A stretch of DNA of 64,000 bases, taken from the NCBI GenBank assembly GCA_016779935.1, contig JADHMQ010000007.1, positions 25,760 to 89,759 of the forward strand. Reading direction: 5' to 3'. The notes beneath the pieces are model-generated. The model made no database searches. It had not been told where the DNA came from and was given only the letters and a program-made list of their open reading frames with translations. Position numbers and translations under genes: made by a program. The stretch's first letter is position 1; every line of letters starts with the position of its first letter. Below, in pieces: positions 18,720 through 29,389 of the stretch. Source of the stretch: Flavobacteriales bacterium. GTDB taxonomy: Bacteria; Bacteroidota; Bacteroidia; Flavobacteriales; UBA7312.

Positions 18720-19241
18720 TTATGCAATGTCTTTAACGTTAATTTCTGTTGCACCAGTCTTTTTTAATAAATCACTGATTTTCTTATCATCATCAGATTC
18801 AATTTCCATTAGGAATTTATCATCTGTTGTACGTGGGTCAGGGCTAGATGACTCCTGGCCAGGAAATAGTTTAGATTTAAACAAATAAGTTATTACCATT
18901 AAATGGGCTGAGAATAATACAGTCATTTCAAAGATAATAGGAACGAATGCCGGCATATTTAAATAGTATGCAAAACTTGGTTTACCACCAATATTTTGAG
19001 GCCAGTCTAAAATCATAATGTAGTAAGTCATCCATATTGCTAAAGCACAACCTATAGCTCCATAGATGAAGGCCGCTATTGCCAATCGAGTTCTTTCCAA
19101 GCCTAGGGCATGGTCAAGTCCGTGAATAGGAAATGGCGAATAAACTTCTTTAATGGAAATATCTTTTGAACGAACTTCTTTTACACTTTTAAGAAGAACT
19201 TCTTCATCATCAAATATTCCGTAAATGACTTTTTTACTCAT
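18720..19241 (-). CDS. actD: Alternative Complex III subunit ActD (DUF3341)
   Basis: 173 residues from the ATG at 19239-19241. A start at 19265 would overlap actC by 20 bases and adds a non-conserved leader. The family motif is YGIFDDEEVLLKSVKEVR, followed by EVYSPFPIHGLD, then two membrane helices (FIYGAIGCALAIWMTYYIMI and a second near FVPIIFEMTVLFSAHLMVITYLF), and an acidic C-terminal tail. ActD is a structural membrane subunit of ACIII with no cofactor. With the chosen start it begins 4 bases after the actC stop. Confidence 0.93.
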   Translation of the reverse strand: MSKKVIYGIFDDEEVLLKSVKEVRSKDISIKEVYSPFPIHGLDHALGLERTRLAIAAFIYGAIGCALAIWMTYYIMILDWPQNIGGKPSFAYYLNMPAFVPIIFEMTVLFSAHLMVITYLFKSKLFPGQESSSPDPRTTDDKFLMEIESDDDKKISDLLKKTGATEINVKDIA

Positions 19242-19245
19242 GTCT

Positions 19246-20619
19246 TTACTTTTTATATTGTTCACTAGAAGATTTTACAATCGTTTTCAATTCGGCTTGT
19301 GCAATTACTGGGAATGTTCTTGAATACAATAGGAATAGTACAAAGAAGAAACCAATTGACCCCACAAAAATACCTATGTCTACATAAGTCGGAGAGAACA
19401 TACTCCAACTTGATGGTAAATAATCACGGTGAATAGATGTTACAATAATTACAAATCGCTCAAACCACATACCTATGTTTACAAACAATGCTAATATAAA
19501 TGTAAATACGATGTTGGTTCTTAATTTTTTGAACCACATTAATTGAGGTGAGATAACGTTACACGTCATCATACTCCAATATGCCCACCAATAAGGGCCA
19601 GTAGCTCTATTTAAGAAAGCATATTGCTCAAATTCCACACCTGAATACCAAGCCATGAAAAGCTCAGTTAGGTAAGCAATGCCTACCAAGTTACCTGTTA
19701 ACATGATAACTATATTCATGTACTCTACGTGCTTTATAGTAATGTAAGCTTCAAGACCAACAACTTTTCTCATCACTAATAGTAGGGTTTGTACCATCGC
19801 AAAACCAGAGAATACTGCTCCAGCAACAAAGTACGGTGGGAATATAGTAGTATGCCATCCAGGGATAACAGAGGTTGCGAAGTCAAAAGATACAATAGAG
19901 TGTACTGAGAATACAAGTGGAGTAGCTAAACCTGCTAATACCAATGATACTTCCTCAAATCGCTGCCAATCTTTAGCTCTTCCGCTCCAGCCAAACGATA
20001 GAATACTGTATACCTTTTTACGTAAAGGCCAATACTTTTCATTAACCTTATCTCTAATCATGGCAAAGTCAGGAATTAAACCAACATACCAGAATACAAA
20101 AGAAACAGAGAAATAGGTTGAAATTGCAAAAACGTCCCAAAGTAATGGTGAATTAAAGTTTACCCATAATGATCCAAATGTGTTTGGAATAGGGAACACA
20201 AAATAGCCTAACCAAGGACGTCCCATGTGAATCAATGGGAACATTGCCGCCTGAACGACTGCGAAAATAGTCATCGCTTCTGCAGAACGGTTAATAGATA
20301 ATCTCCACTTCTGTCTAAACAGTAATAGTACGGCTGAGATAAGCGTTCCAGCATGACCGATACCCACCCACCAAACGAAGTTAGTAATATCCCATGCCCA
20401 TCCAACAGTTTTGTTCAATCCCCAAACACCAATTCCTATACCTATTGTGTATCCAACAGATAAAATCCACCAAACAAATAAGACTAATGAGATTCCAAAT
20501 ACAATCCACCACATTTTGTTGGCTTTAGCCAATACGGGCTTAGCAACGTCAACAGTAATATCATGGTAACTTTTATTACCTAAAATTAGTGGCTCTCTTA
20601 TAGGGCTTTCTTTTTGCAT
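19246..20619 (-). CDS. actC: Alternative Complex III subunit ActC (NrfD-like)
   Basis: 457 residues and about ten transmembrane helices. It is the NrfD/PsrC-related quinol-binding subunit. Typical stretches are WAWDITNFVWWVGIGHAGTLISAVLLLFRQKWR, IHMGRPWLGYFVFPIPN and WYSGVEFEQYAFLNRATGPYWWAYW. It is thought to oxidise menaquinol together with ActB and the ActA haems. Its start is 10 bases after the actB stop. Confidence 0.95.
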   Translation of the reverse strand: MQKESPIREPLILGNKSYHDITVDVAKPVLAKANKMWWIVFGISLVLFVWWILSVGYTIGIGIGVWGLNKTVGWAWDITNFVWWVGIGHAGTLISAVLLLFRQKWRLSINRSAEAMTIFAVVQAAMFPLIHMGRPWLGYFVFPIPNTFGSLWVNFNSPLLWDVFAISTYFSVSFVFWYVGLIPDFAMIRDKVNEKYWPLRKKVYSILSFGWSGRAKDWQRFEEVSLVLAGLATPLVFSVHSIVSFDFATSVIPGWHTTIFPPYFVAGAVFSGFAMVQTLLLVMRKVVGLEAYITIKHVEYMNIVIMLTGNLVGIAYLTELFMAWYSGVEFEQYAFLNRATGPYWWAYWSMMTCNVISPQLMWFKKLRTNIVFTFILALFVNIGMWFERFVIIVTSIHRDYLPSSWSMFSPTYVDIGIFVGSIGFFFVLFLLYSRTFPVIAQAELKTIVKSSSEQYKK

Positions 20620-20629
20620 AATTTATAAA

Positions 20630-23611
20630 TTAAGCTTTTCTATTTCTAATCTTTGTCTGATAAAACACAGAAGGAGCAGTGTTTATCTCTTCGAGTAAAT
20701 AATACTGTCTTTCATCAGATTTTAGGGTTCTTACTTCACTTGATTCGTCATTAACGTCACCAAATACAAGTGCATTTGTTGGACATGCTGTTGAACAAGC
20801 GGTTTGTGCATCTTTATCTAAAACTTTTCTGCCATCTCGTTTAGCATCAAGTTTTGTTTTTTGAATCATTTGAACACACATACTACATTTTTCCATGACT
20901 CCTCTAATTCTTACGGTAACATCTGGATTTAATACCATTTTACCTAGATCGTCATTCATATTATAATCAAAGGCATCGTTTTCGGCATAATTGAACCAAT
21001 TGAAACGACGAACTTTATATGGGCAGTTGTTTGCACAATAACGAGTACCTACACATCTGTTGTAGGCCATATGATTTTGTCCTTCTGCACTGTGAGATGT
21101 TGCTGCAACTGGACAAACCGTTTCACACGGAGCATGGTTACAGTGCTGGCACATTACTGGTTGGTAAGCAACATCTGGATTTTCTGAAGGAACTTCCATT
21201 GCTTTGTATTTAGATACCGCTCCTAAATCTTGTTCTTCAGCGACTTCTTCAGTCATATCACTAGAGAAATATCTATCAATACGTAACCAATGCATATCTC
21301 TACTCTTTCTTACCTCTTCTTTACCAACAACAGGAACATTGTTTTCTGAATGACAAGCTACCACACATGCATTACAGCCAATACAAGAAGTTAGGTCAAT
21401 GGATAAATTCCAGAAATGACCTGTTTCGTGGTCATGCTCTTTCCATAATGTAACCTCATCAGCAAACAACTTGCCTTTATGTGTTTCGAACATAATGTCA
21501 GGGTTACCAGATTTTGGATCGGCATTATATTCGTCTAGGGTAGTTTCTTTAATAAGACTTCTACCCATCATTGTGTGATGTAATTGTACAGAAGCAAAAC
21601 CGTGTTCTCCTTCTACTTTCTCCATTTGAACTCCTGAAGCTATGTAGTCGTTATTGGAAACTAAAGTATAAGCATTTACTCCTACACCGTTTCCTACTTT
21701 ACCGGAGGCTGTACGCCCATAGCCTAAAGCTAAACCGATAGTGCCTATTGCTTGTCCAGGCTGAATTAATACAGGAACTTTCTCAATTACTTTATCGCCA
21801 ACCGTAAGCTTTACAACGTCTCCGTCTAATGAACCGTCGGAACCATTCCAATTCGATAATCCATTTTCTCGAGCTGTAGTCGCTGAAATTGTAATGTAAT
21901 TATCCCAACATGCTCTTGAAATTGGATCAGGTAATTCTTGTAGCCAAGGGTTGTTGGCTTGTGAACCATCACCGATAGAATTAGACTGATACAATGCTAA
22001 CTCTAACCCCTCAGAATTTTTAGTGATTGGTGTTATATTTGCTGAGAAAGAAGTTAATCTTAATGGCTCAGTTGATATACTTGCTACTCCATCATGAATT
22101 GATTTTGACCATGATGTTTTTCCTCTCCAATACTTCTTTGCAAAAGAGTAATAGTCTGAGTCTGATCCTGACCAAGACAATACAGAGTCTTGAAACTGAC
22201 GACTATCAAATAGGGGTTGGATAGTAGGCTGTGTAAATGATAGTTGACCGTGGAATGCTTCCGCATCTCCCCAGCTTTCTAAATAATGACGATCTGGACA
22301 TACATATTCAACATTAGTTGATGTTTCATCCATACTTAAAGCTGTAGAAACTGTAAGCGATACTTTTTCTAAACCTGAGTTAAAATCAGCGGCGTTTGAC
22401 AATGTGTAAGATGGGTTAACACCACTCATTATTAAAGCACCAACTTTTCCAGCATTCATATCTTCAACAAGTTGAGCTACTGAATTATCGTCTCCTGCAT
22501 TCAGATATGATGGATTTGATAAATCAATAGTTGCTCCATAGTTAGAAAGCAAGTCATTAATAGCATTTACCATTATCTGAACCGCTTTATCGTTGCTGTC
22601 ACATATTACTAAAGATCTTCCTTTTGCTGCTGACAACTCACTTACCATGTCTTTTATTCTTGCATCGGCAGAGGAATTACCTTTTAAAGCGTCATATAAA
22701 TTTTGAAGTAAACTTAATTTTTCAGACGGTTTTACCGGAATTCTTACATCAGCATTTGAACCTGATAAAGACATATTTGTTTCAACCTGGAAATGACGAG
22801 ACATTTTACCAGACTTTGGATTTCTATTGGAAGCGTACTGTTTTTCAAAACCTACATTCAACCAACTTCCTAAAAAGTCAGCGCCAAAAGACACTAGGAC
22901 ATCTGCCTTGTCTAATTTGTAGGTAGGAATTACTCTATGACCAAAAGATTCAAGATTAGCATCGAGCATGCCTTGATATGAAATGGCATCGTATTGAATA
23001 TGAGTTGCCTTGTGTTTGGAGCAGAATGAATCGATTACTGACTGTGTTGTTGGGCTAATAATAGTGTTTGTTAAAACAACTACATTACCTTCTACATCAG
23101 CAAGTCTTTTAATGATATCATTATCAGCATCGGACCAAGAAACTTCTTTACCATTTTGCATTGGTCCTTTCAATCTGTTTGAATCGTATAAGGATAATAC
23201 AGAAGAAATAACTCTTGCGTTAGGTGCAGCGGATGTAAGGTCGTTAGACTTGATAAAGATTGGACGCCCTTCTCTAGTTTTTACTAAAACGTTTGCAAAG
23301 TCATTACCATCATAGAAGGTGGATGCATACCAATTGGCAACACCTGGTGTGATTTCTTCAGGTTTAACAACGTAAGGAATAGATTTTATAACTGGAGTTT
23401 CACATGCTGCCAATGTTGCTGCTGCAGTACTAAAACCTAAAAACTTCAAAAAGTCTCTACGAGATGTGTTTGAATTAGAAAGCGTTTCGCTATCGCCAAG
23501 AAAATCATCAACAGGAATCTTTTCAGCAAACTCATTGTGTTTTAAATTTTCAATAGCTGGATCATTAGCTAACTCTGCTAATCCTTTCCAGTATTTCTTT
23601 TGCTTAGTCAT
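20630..23611 (-). CDS. actB: Alternative Complex III subunit ActB, Mo-free oxidoreductase with Fe-S domain
   Basis: 993 residues. A Tat-type signal appears unusually late: SRRDFLKFLG at residues 50-59, followed by a hydrophobic stretch and AAC. This is the 'TAT-variant-translocated' arrangement of this family. The long middle is the molybdopterin-oxidoreductase-like domain, which in ACIII carries no molybdenum. The last 300 residues have four ferredoxin-type cysteine groups, beginning CIGCNACVVACHSEN, CQHCNHAPCETVCP, CVGTRYCANNCPYK and CSMCVQMIQ...CSTACP. It faces the periplasm and links quinol oxidation to the haem subunits. It begins 25 bases past actA. Confidence 0.95.
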   Translation of the reverse strand: MTKQKKYWKGLAELANDPAIENLKHNEFAEKIPVDDFLGDSETLSNSNTSRRDFLKFLGFSTAAATLAACETPVIKSIPYVVKPEEITPGVANWYASTFYDGNDFANVLVKTREGRPIFIKSNDLTSAAPNARVISSVLSLYDSNRLKGPMQNGKEVSWSDADNDIIKRLADVEGNVVVLTNTIISPTTQSVIDSFCSKHKATHIQYDAISYQGMLDANLESFGHRVIPTYKLDKADVLVSFGADFLGSWLNVGFEKQYASNRNPKSGKMSRHFQVETNMSLSGSNADVRIPVKPSEKLSLLQNLYDALKGNSSADARIKDMVSELSAAKGRSLVICDSNDKAVQIMVNAINDLLSNYGATIDLSNPSYLNAGDDNSVAQLVEDMNAGKVGALIMSGVNPSYTLSNAADFNSGLEKVSLTVSTALSMDETSTNVEYVCPDRHYLESWGDAEAFHGQLSFTQPTIQPLFDSRQFQDSVLSWSGSDSDYYSFAKKYWRGKTSWSKSIHDGVASISTEPLRLTSFSANITPITKNSEGLELALYQSNSIGDGSQANNPWLQELPDPISRACWDNYITISATTARENGLSNWNGSDGSLDGDVVKLTVGDKVIEKVPVLIQPGQAIGTIGLALGYGRTASGKVGNGVGVNAYTLVSNNDYIASGVQMEKVEGEHGFASVQLHHTMMGRSLIKETTLDEYNADPKSGNPDIMFETHKGKLFADEVTLWKEHDHETGHFWNLSIDLTSCIGCNACVVACHSENNVPVVGKEEVRKSRDMHWLRIDRYFSSDMTEEVAEEQDLGAVSKYKAMEVPSENPDVAYQPVMCQHCNHAPCETVCPVAATSHSAEGQNHMAYNRCVGTRYCANNCPYKVRRFNWFNYAENDAFDYNMNDDLGKMVLNPDVTVRIRGVMEKCSMCVQMIQKTKLDAKRDGRKVLDKDAQTACSTACPTNALVFGDVNDESSEVRTLKSDERQYYLLEEINTAPSVFYQTKIRNRKA

Positions 23612-23636
23612 ATCTTAAACTAATTAAATTTTTGAT

Positions 23637-24875
23637 TTAGTAGTGACACTTACCACATTCGAGACCACCAATTGCCTCAACATTAAACGCCTCATCGGGG
23701 TGGTTTTCCTTAAATTTAGCATGCATCTCTTCATAGTAGTCATTGTCAGCAACGTTAACTTCTGTTTGTCTGTGACAATCAATACACCAGCCCATTGTCA
23801 ATTCAGAATGCTGCTCTACAACTTCCATTTCTTCAATAGGTCCATGGCATTCTTGACATTCAATACCTCCAGCGACAACATGTTGTGAGTGGTTGAAGTA
23901 TGCTAAATCTGGTAAATTATGAATCCTCACCCACTTAATAGGTTTTTGCTCATAATTCTCAATATATCTCCCTTTTTCAGGGTCAAAACCAACAGCATCA
24001 TAGATTTTTTGAATTTCTTCTTTTCCGGAAGGGCCTTCGCTAATATATGTATGACAGTTCATACAAACATTTGCTGATGGTATTGCAGCGGACTTACCAT
24101 GTCTGGCAGAGTGGTGACAGTAATTACAGTCAACACCGTTCATTCCAGCATGTAGTTTGTGAGAAAATGCTATAGGTTGCTCTGGCTTATAGCCTTGAGT
24201 TACACCAACACCTATCATTAAATTCCAAGCTGAATTTAATCCAAAGACAGCTAGTACTAGAACAGTCAGCACAACTAAAGACTTTCTTTCTAAATAAGAA
24301 TTAAGTAATGAAGCAGATGACGCAAAGAAATCTTGACTTTCTTCCCCTGAAGCTTCCTTTAAGGTGTTTTTTACTTTCCATAATCCTGCTACTACTAATA
24401 ATAGAACTATAGAAATTGTAAGAATTATATAGTCTGCTGTTTTACTTTCATCAACTACTACACCGCCATCGGAGGTAGAGGCAACAGCTACTTTTTGTTT
24501 TGCAGGCGCCTCCTCAATATATGCAAGAATATTTACGACATCCTCATCAGAAAAGTAAGGAAAGGCTGTCATTAGAGACTTATTGTACTCTTCGTAAATT
24601 GCAATTGCATCAGCATCCCCTGAAGCAATTAACTCAGCGGAATTTTTAATCCATTTTATTAACCACTCTTCAGAGTATTTATCACTAACTCCTCGTAAAG
24701 CTGGACCAATCAGCTTACTGTCAATTTGATGACAAGCTGTACAATTCGCCTGATAAAGCTTTTCCCCCTCTTCAATGCTCTGAGAATGAGAGGTAAAAGA
24801 GAAAAATGTGAACAGAAATGTTAATAAAAAAATTGAGAGGAAATGATGCTTATCTAATCTAATAAATTTAGCCAT
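23637..24875 (-). CDS. actA: Alternative Complex III subunit ActA, six haem c motifs
   Basis: 412 residues from the ATG at 24873-24875; an upstream ATG at 24911 adds 12 residues before the signal peptide. The signal peptide ends near FTSHSQ. A monohaem cytochrome domain comes first (CTACHQ) with PALRGVSDKY and a distal Met in LMTAFPYFSDEDV. Two membrane segments follow (ILTISIVLLLVVAGLW; LVVLTVLVLAVFGLNSAW). The last part is a pentahaem cytochrome with CNYCHH, CMNCH, CQECH, CIDCH and CGKCH, the last only one residue from the C-terminus. It is the haem entry module of ACIII. It starts the act-cox operon; a TAAATTTG box is 48 bases upstream. Confidence 0.95.
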   Translation of the reverse strand: MAKFIRLDKHHFLSIFLLTFLFTFFSFTSHSQSIEEGEKLYQANCTACHQIDSKLIGPALRGVSDKYSEEWLIKWIKNSAELIASGDADAIAIYEEYNKSLMTAFPYFSDEDVVNILAYIEEAPAKQKVAVASTSDGGVVVDESKTADYIILTISIVLLLVVAGLWKVKNTLKEASGEESQDFFASSASLLNSYLERKSLVVLTVLVLAVFGLNSAWNLMIGVGVTQGYKPEQPIAFSHKLHAGMNGVDCNYCHHSARHGKSAAIPSANVCMNCHTYISEGPSGKEEIQKIYDAVGFDPEKGRYIENYEQKPIKWVRIHNLPDLAYFNHSQHVVAGGIECQECHGPIEEMEVVEQHSELTMGWCIDCHRQTEVNVADNDYYEEMHAKFKENHPDEAFNVEAIGGLECGKCHY

Positions 24876-24923
24876 ATTTATAAAATAATATTCAGTATAG
24901 AATTGAGCCACTTTTTACGCCCA

Positions 24924-24931
24924 CAAATTTA
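24924..24931 (-). promoter_or_regulatory. Putative -7 promoter box of the act-cox operon (TAAATTTG)
   Basis: TAAATTTG on the minus strand, 48 bases before the actA ATG, in the divergent interval with the SPOR gene. No good -33 TTTG is seen at 19-20 bases upstream. Confidence 0.5.
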
Positions 24932-25057
24932 GAACATTCCTAAATTTTTAGTGCGTCCTACTTGATATTTTTACAACAATTTATACTCATTCTAAATAAA
25001 GCTTCGTTTATGTATTATATCAATCTCAAATTCATATACTTACAGTAATAAATAAGT

Positions 25058-25065
25058 TATCTTTG
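25058..25065 (+). promoter_or_regulatory. Putative -7 promoter box of the SPOR gene (TATCTTTG)
   Basis: Exact TAnnTTTG match ending 4 bases before the ATG at 25070, which predicts a leaderless transcript. Confidence 0.6.
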
Positions 25066-25069
25066 CCGT

Positions 25070-25477
25070 ATGAAAGCCCTATATTTTTTATGTTTTTGCT
25101 TAGTAAGTTCTACGATTTTGTCACAAAACACTTCAATTGATGACAGAAACGAAAGTAGAATCGATAATTTGGTATCAAAACAAATTCAAATCAATAGCTT
25201 AAAGAAAGGCATTGATGGATTCAGGGTGCAAATCCATCATGACAAAAGTCAAAGTCGAGAGGAGTCACAAAAAGTGAGGGCTAATTTCTCACAAGATTTT
25301 CCTGAACTTAAGACATATTTAGAGTTTAAATCTCCTTACTACAAAATACAGGTAGGTGATTTTATTACTAGAATTGAAGCTTACAAAGTTCAGAAAGAAA
25401 TAAGTAAAAAATACAGAGGAACGTACATTGTCCCTTCTATTGTGAATTTCGAATTAGATTTGGAATTGCAAGACTAG
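25070..25477 (+). CDS. Exported SPOR-domain protein
   Basis: 135 residues with a signal peptide (ends SSTILSQ). The rest is a short acidic linker and a SPOR fold: GFRVQIHHDKSQSREESQKVRANFSQ, then YYKIQVGDFITRIEAYKVQKEISKKYRGTYIV. SPOR domains bind denuded peptidoglycan glycan strands. It stands alone between the divergent act operon and the convergent infB gene, with 2 bases between its stop and that of infB. This position beside infB and actA is one I recall as common in Flavobacteriales. Confidence 0.85.
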   Translation: MKALYFLCFCLVSSTILSQNTSIDDRNESRIDNLVSKQIQINSLKKGIDGFRVQIHHDKSQSREESQKVRANFSQDFPELKTYLEFKSPYYKIQVGDFITRIEAYKVQKEISKKYRGTYIVPSIVNFELDLELQD

Positions 25478-25479
25478 TA

Positions 25480-28125
25480 TTATTGAAGAGTTTTCTTCAC
25501 TTCAACTTCTTCAAAACCTTCGACAATATCTCCTACTTTTATATCATTAAAGTTATTGATGCTTAATCCACACTCATAACCTGCTGATACTTCTTTAACA
25601 TCGTCTTTAAAACGTTTTAAAGTTGCTAATTCTCCTGAATAGACTACAATACCATCGCGGATTAATCGAATCTTAGTGTTTCTGTTTATTTTTCCGTCAA
25701 GAACATAACATCCTGCGATTGTACCGATTTTAGATATCTTAAATGTTTCTCTAATTTCGATATTACAGACTACTTTCTCTTCGATATCTGGCGACAACAT
25801 ACCTTCCATCGCTTTCTCAAGTTCTTCAATGGCATTATAGATTACTGAGTAAAGTCTAATATCGATTTGTTCTTTTTCAGCTAGCTTTCTTGCATTAACA
25901 GATGGTCGAACTTGGAAACCAATGATTACTGCATCAGATGCCGCTGCGAGCATAACATCTGATTCTGAAATCTGACCTACAGATTTATGAATAATATTTA
26001 CAGCAATTTGATCGGTAGATAGTTTTTGCAGTGAGTCAGAAAGTGCTTCAATGGATCCGTCAACGTCACCTTTAATGATGATGTTTAATTCTTTAAAGTC
26101 TCCTAAGGCTAATCGTCTACCTATTTCATCAAGAGTGATGTGCTTCTGCGTTCTTACTCCTTGTTCTCTCTGGAGTTGCATTCTTTTGGCAGCGATATTC
26201 TTAGCTTCACGCTCATCATCCATCACGTTGAACTTATCTCCTGCCTGAGCTGCTCCGTTCAGTCCTAATAGAACCGCTGGAGTGGATGGGCCTGCATTCT
26301 CCATTTTATTTTCTCGCTCATCAAGTAAGGCTTTTACTTTACCTGAGAAACATCCTGCTAAAACATAGTCTCCTACTTTAAGTGTTCCAGATTCAACCAG
26401 AATTGTTGTTAGGTATCCTTTTCCTTTATCTAATGAAGCTTCGATTACTGTACCGATAGCATTTTTCTCAGGGTTTGCTTTTAAGTCGAGTAATTCGGCT
26501 TCTAATAATACTTTTTCTAAAAGTTCAGGAATTCCAAGACCTGTTTTGGCAGATATTTCTTGTGATTGGAACTTTCCTCCCCAATCTTCCAACAACACAT
26601 TTTCATTGGCTAATTGTTCTTTAATTTTATCAGGGTTTGCAGTTTCTCTATCAATTTTATTCAAAGCAAACACCATAGGTACGCCTGCTGCTTGAGCATG
26701 GCTTATCGCTTCTTTTGTTTGTGGCATGACTTTATCGTCTGCTGCCACAACAATAATTACCACATCGGTTACTTGGGCTCCACGAGCTCTCATCGCCGTA
26801 AAGGCTTCGTGACCTGGTGTATCTAAAAATGTAATTTTCTTTCCTTTTAGATTTACCTCATAAGCTCCAACGTGCTGGGTTATTCCCCCTGCCTCACCAC
26901 TAATAACATTTGCGTCTCTAATGTAGTCAAGCAAAGATGTTTTACCATGATCTACGTGACCCATAACAGTAACTATTGGTGCTCTTGAAACCAGGTTCTC
27001 TTCGATATCTTCTTCTTGCTGTATAGACTCTTGTACTTCAGCACCGACAAATTCAACGGTAAATCCAAACTCTTCAGCTACAATTGAAAGTGTTTCGGCG
27101 TCAAGTCTTTGATTTTGAGTAACCATCATTCCTAATGAGAAACATGCTGAAATAATTTGGGTTGGCTCCACACTCATTAGTTGTGCAAATTCGGCCGTAG
27201 TAACAAATTCTGTTACCTGAATTGTTTTGCTTTCTTCTTCTGATTTAATCAGATTAATTTCTTCTTGCTCTTTCCGAGCTTGTCTTTTTTCTCTTCTAAG
27301 TTTAGCTCCTTTGTTCTTTCCTCCACTTTGAAGTTTAGCAAGGTTTTCTCTTACTTGTTTTTGTATTTGTTCTGGTGTAAGTTCTACTCTTGGAGTTGTA
27401 TTTTGCTTGCCTCTGTTAGGTCGTCTGTCTCTATTTCCTCCTGTTGAGACTCGCTTTCTTTTCTTCTTAGTTTCTACATTTGCTGAAGATGATGCAACCG
27501 GAGTTTTTTTCTTAGGTTTTTGAAACTTAGTTAAGTCAATTTTTTCAGAAGATACTAGGGTCGGTCCATCTAATTTCTTTGCTCTTCCACGAATAATTGA
27601 AGACTCATCTGTTTTCTTTTCTTCAGAAACTTTAGCTTCTTTTTTCTTTGTTGGTGGGACTGATTCTTTTGGCTCATCTTTAACCTCTTCGGCAACTTTT
27701 GGTTCCTCAGCCTTTAGGGGCTGCTCGGCTGCCACTTTTTCTACTACAGGAGCTTCAATTTTTTCTGGCTCAACCTCTTCTTCTTTGTCTTTTACTTCTA
27801 GCTCAACAGTTTTTGATGGATTGATATCAACTTTTGAAACAATTTTAAGCCCTTCTATTTTAGGCGTTTCAACTCTAACCGTTTCTATTTCCTTTTTAAC
27901 TTTTGGCTTTAGGTCATCTTCGGCCTTCTTTAATTCTTTAGCCTCTGCTTTGACTTTTTTGTCTGGCTGATACTCATCAACGAGCACTTCATATGTTTCA
28001 GGAGATATCTTTGAATTTCTATTCAAATTATCTATTCCCTTACTTTCTAAAAAATCTAAAATAGTATCTACACCTACATTAAATTCTTTAGCAACTTTTG
28101 ATAGTCTTTGTGACACTCCTGACAT
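25480..28125 (-). CDS. infB: Translation initiation factor IF-2
   Basis: 881 residues. The N-terminal IF2N helix domain ([18 protein letters not shown]) is followed by a long Glu/Lys/Pro-rich linker (about residues 60-290). The GTPase domain has G1 GHVDHGKT (about residue 390), DTPGHEAF and NKID. It continues through domain II and the C-terminal initiator-tRNA-binding domains ([49 protein letters not shown]). It places fMet-tRNA on the ribosome. It is third in the rimP-nusA-infB operon, 14 bases after nusA. Confidence 0.97.
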   Translation of the reverse strand: MSGVSQRLSKVAKEFNVGVDTILDFLESKGIDNLNRNSKISPETYEVLVDEYQPDKKVKAEAKELKKAEDDLKPKVKKEIETVRVETPKIEGLKIVSKVDINPSKTVELEVKDKEEEVEPEKIEAPVVEKVAAEQPLKAEEPKVAEEVKDEPKESVPPTKKKEAKVSEEKKTDESSIIRGRAKKLDGPTLVSSEKIDLTKFQKPKKKTPVASSSANVETKKKRKRVSTGGNRDRRPNRGKQNTTPRVELTPEQIQKQVRENLAKLQSGGKNKGAKLRREKRQARKEQEEINLIKSEEESKTIQVTEFVTTAEFAQLMSVEPTQIISACFSLGMMVTQNQRLDAETLSIVAEEFGFTVEFVGAEVQESIQQEEDIEENLVSRAPIVTVMGHVDHGKTSLLDYIRDANVISGEAGGITQHVGAYEVNLKGKKITFLDTPGHEAFTAMRARGAQVTDVVIIVVAADDKVMPQTKEAISHAQAAGVPMVFALNKIDRETANPDKIKEQLANENVLLEDWGGKFQSQEISAKTGLGIPELLEKVLLEAELLDLKANPEKNAIGTVIEASLDKGKGYLTTILVESGTLKVGDYVLAGCFSGKVKALLDERENKMENAGPSTPAVLLGLNGAAQAGDKFNVMDDEREAKNIAAKRMQLQREQGVRTQKHITLDEIGRRLALGDFKELNIIIKGDVDGSIEALSDSLQKLSTDQIAVNIIHKSVGQISESDVMLAAASDAVIIGFQVRPSVNARKLAEKEQIDIRLYSVIYNAIEELEKAMEGMLSPDIEEKVVCNIEIRETFKISKIGTIAGCYVLDGKINRNTKIRLIRDGIVVYSGELATLKRFKDDVKEVSAGYECGLSINNFNDIKVGDIVEGFEEVEVKKTLQ

Positions 28126-28139
28126 AATTTAATTTAAAG

Positions 28140-29375
28140 TTATTCGAGCTCTGCTTTTAAAATACTTAGTATTTCATTCACTGTCTCTTCTTCTAAATCT
28201 GTACGCTTAACAAGATCAGTTTTATCTAATTTAATAACATCTCTTGCTGTATCGCATCCAATTGATTTCAACTCATCAATTATCCACCCTTCTATTTCGT
28301 CTGTAAATTCTGTTAATTCAACATCATCATCTGCTTCATCAATGTTTCTATAAACATCTATTTCGTAGCCTGTAAGCATACTCGCTAATCTAATATTAAA
28401 TCCGCCTTTACCAATAGCCAAAGAAACTTGATCTGGGTGCAAATATACATCTGCTTTAGTCGTTTCTTCATCGAGTTGAATTGACGATACTTTGGCTGGA
28501 TTAAGTGCTCTAGTAATAAATAACTGAATGTTATCTGTGTAATTTATAACATCAATATTCTCATTTCTAAGCTCTCTAACAATTCCATGAATACGTGCAC
28601 CTTTCATACCTACACATGCTCCTACTGGATCTATTCTCTCGTCATAAGATTCTACAGCTACTTTAGCTCTTTCTCCAGGGACACGGACAATTTTCTTTAT
28701 GGTAATCAATCCGTCAAAAACTTCTGGTACTTCTTGTTCAAAGAGACGTGCTAAAAATTCTGGAGCAGTTCTTGAAAGTACAATCAACGGATTGTGATTT
28801 CTCATTTCTACACTTTTCACTACGGCCCTAACGGTGTCTCCTTTTTTGAAAAAATCACTAGGAATTGCTTCAGACTTTGGTAATATTAATTCATTTTCTT
28901 CTCCATCTAAAATTAGGATTTCGTTTCTCCAAACTTGATAAACTTCACCGTTAATGATTTCACCGATTCTATCTTCATATCTATCAAAAACTTCTTTTTT
29001 CTCTAGATCCAAAATTCGTGAAGTAAGTGTTTGACGAAGTGATAATACTTGTCTTCTTCCGAAGTCTTCTAAGAAAACTTGTTCCGAAACTTCTTCTCCA
29101 ATTTCAAAGTCTGGTTCAATCTTAATCGCATCGGTATATGCTATTTGAAGGTTAGAGTCTTCTAAATCGGCATCGCCTACAATTTCTCTATTTCTCCAGA
29201 TTTCTAAATCGCCTTTGTCAATATTTATAATGACATCGATATTTTCATCAGTGCCGTATTGTTTTATCATAACACCTCTAAAAACATCTTCAAGTACGTT
29301 CATCATGGTTTCACGATCGATGTTCTTAAACTCTTTAAACTCTGAAAATGACTCAATTAGATTTGTTGCATTCAT
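28140..29375 (-). CDS. nusA: Transcription termination/antitermination factor NusA
   Basis: 411 residues. The N-terminal RNA-polymerase-binding domain comes first, then an S1 domain (GEIINGEVYQVWRNEILILDGEENELILP, about 136-200), then two KH domains (DPVGACVGMKGARIHGIVREL and VSLAIGKGGFNIRLAS). A short C-terminal helix-hairpin-helix segment ends the protein. It lacks the long acidic repeats found in gammaproteobacteria, as expected for this phylum. It modulates pausing and termination, and lies between rimP and infB. Confidence 0.96.
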   Translation of the reverse strand: MNATNLIESFSEFKEFKNIDRETMMNVLEDVFRGVMIKQYGTDENIDVIINIDKGDLEIWRNREIVGDADLEDSNLQIAYTDAIKIEPDFEIGEEVSEQVFLEDFGRRQVLSLRQTLTSRILDLEKKEVFDRYEDRIGEIINGEVYQVWRNEILILDGEENELILPKSEAIPSDFFKKGDTVRAVVKSVEMRNHNPLIVLSRTAPEFLARLFEQEVPEVFDGLITIKKIVRVPGERAKVAVESYDERIDPVGACVGMKGARIHGIVRELRNENIDVINYTDNIQLFITRALNPAKVSSIQLDEETTKADVYLHPDQVSLAIGKGGFNIRLASMLTGYEIDVYRNIDEADDDVELTEFTDEIEGWIIDELKSIGCDTARDVIKLDKTDLVKRTDLEEETVNEILSILKAELE

Positions 29376-29389
29376 CTTTAATTACTTAT

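Noticed and set aside
18720..19265. Longer ActD with a start at 19265
   Set aside because: That start overlaps actC by 20 bases, while the ATG at 19241 gives the conserved family opening and a 4-base gap.
23643..23888. 81-codon plus-strand frame opposite actA
   Set aside because: It lies wholly within a well-supported cytochrome gene and has no family signal; treated as a shadow frame, like the others opposite actB, infB and nusA.
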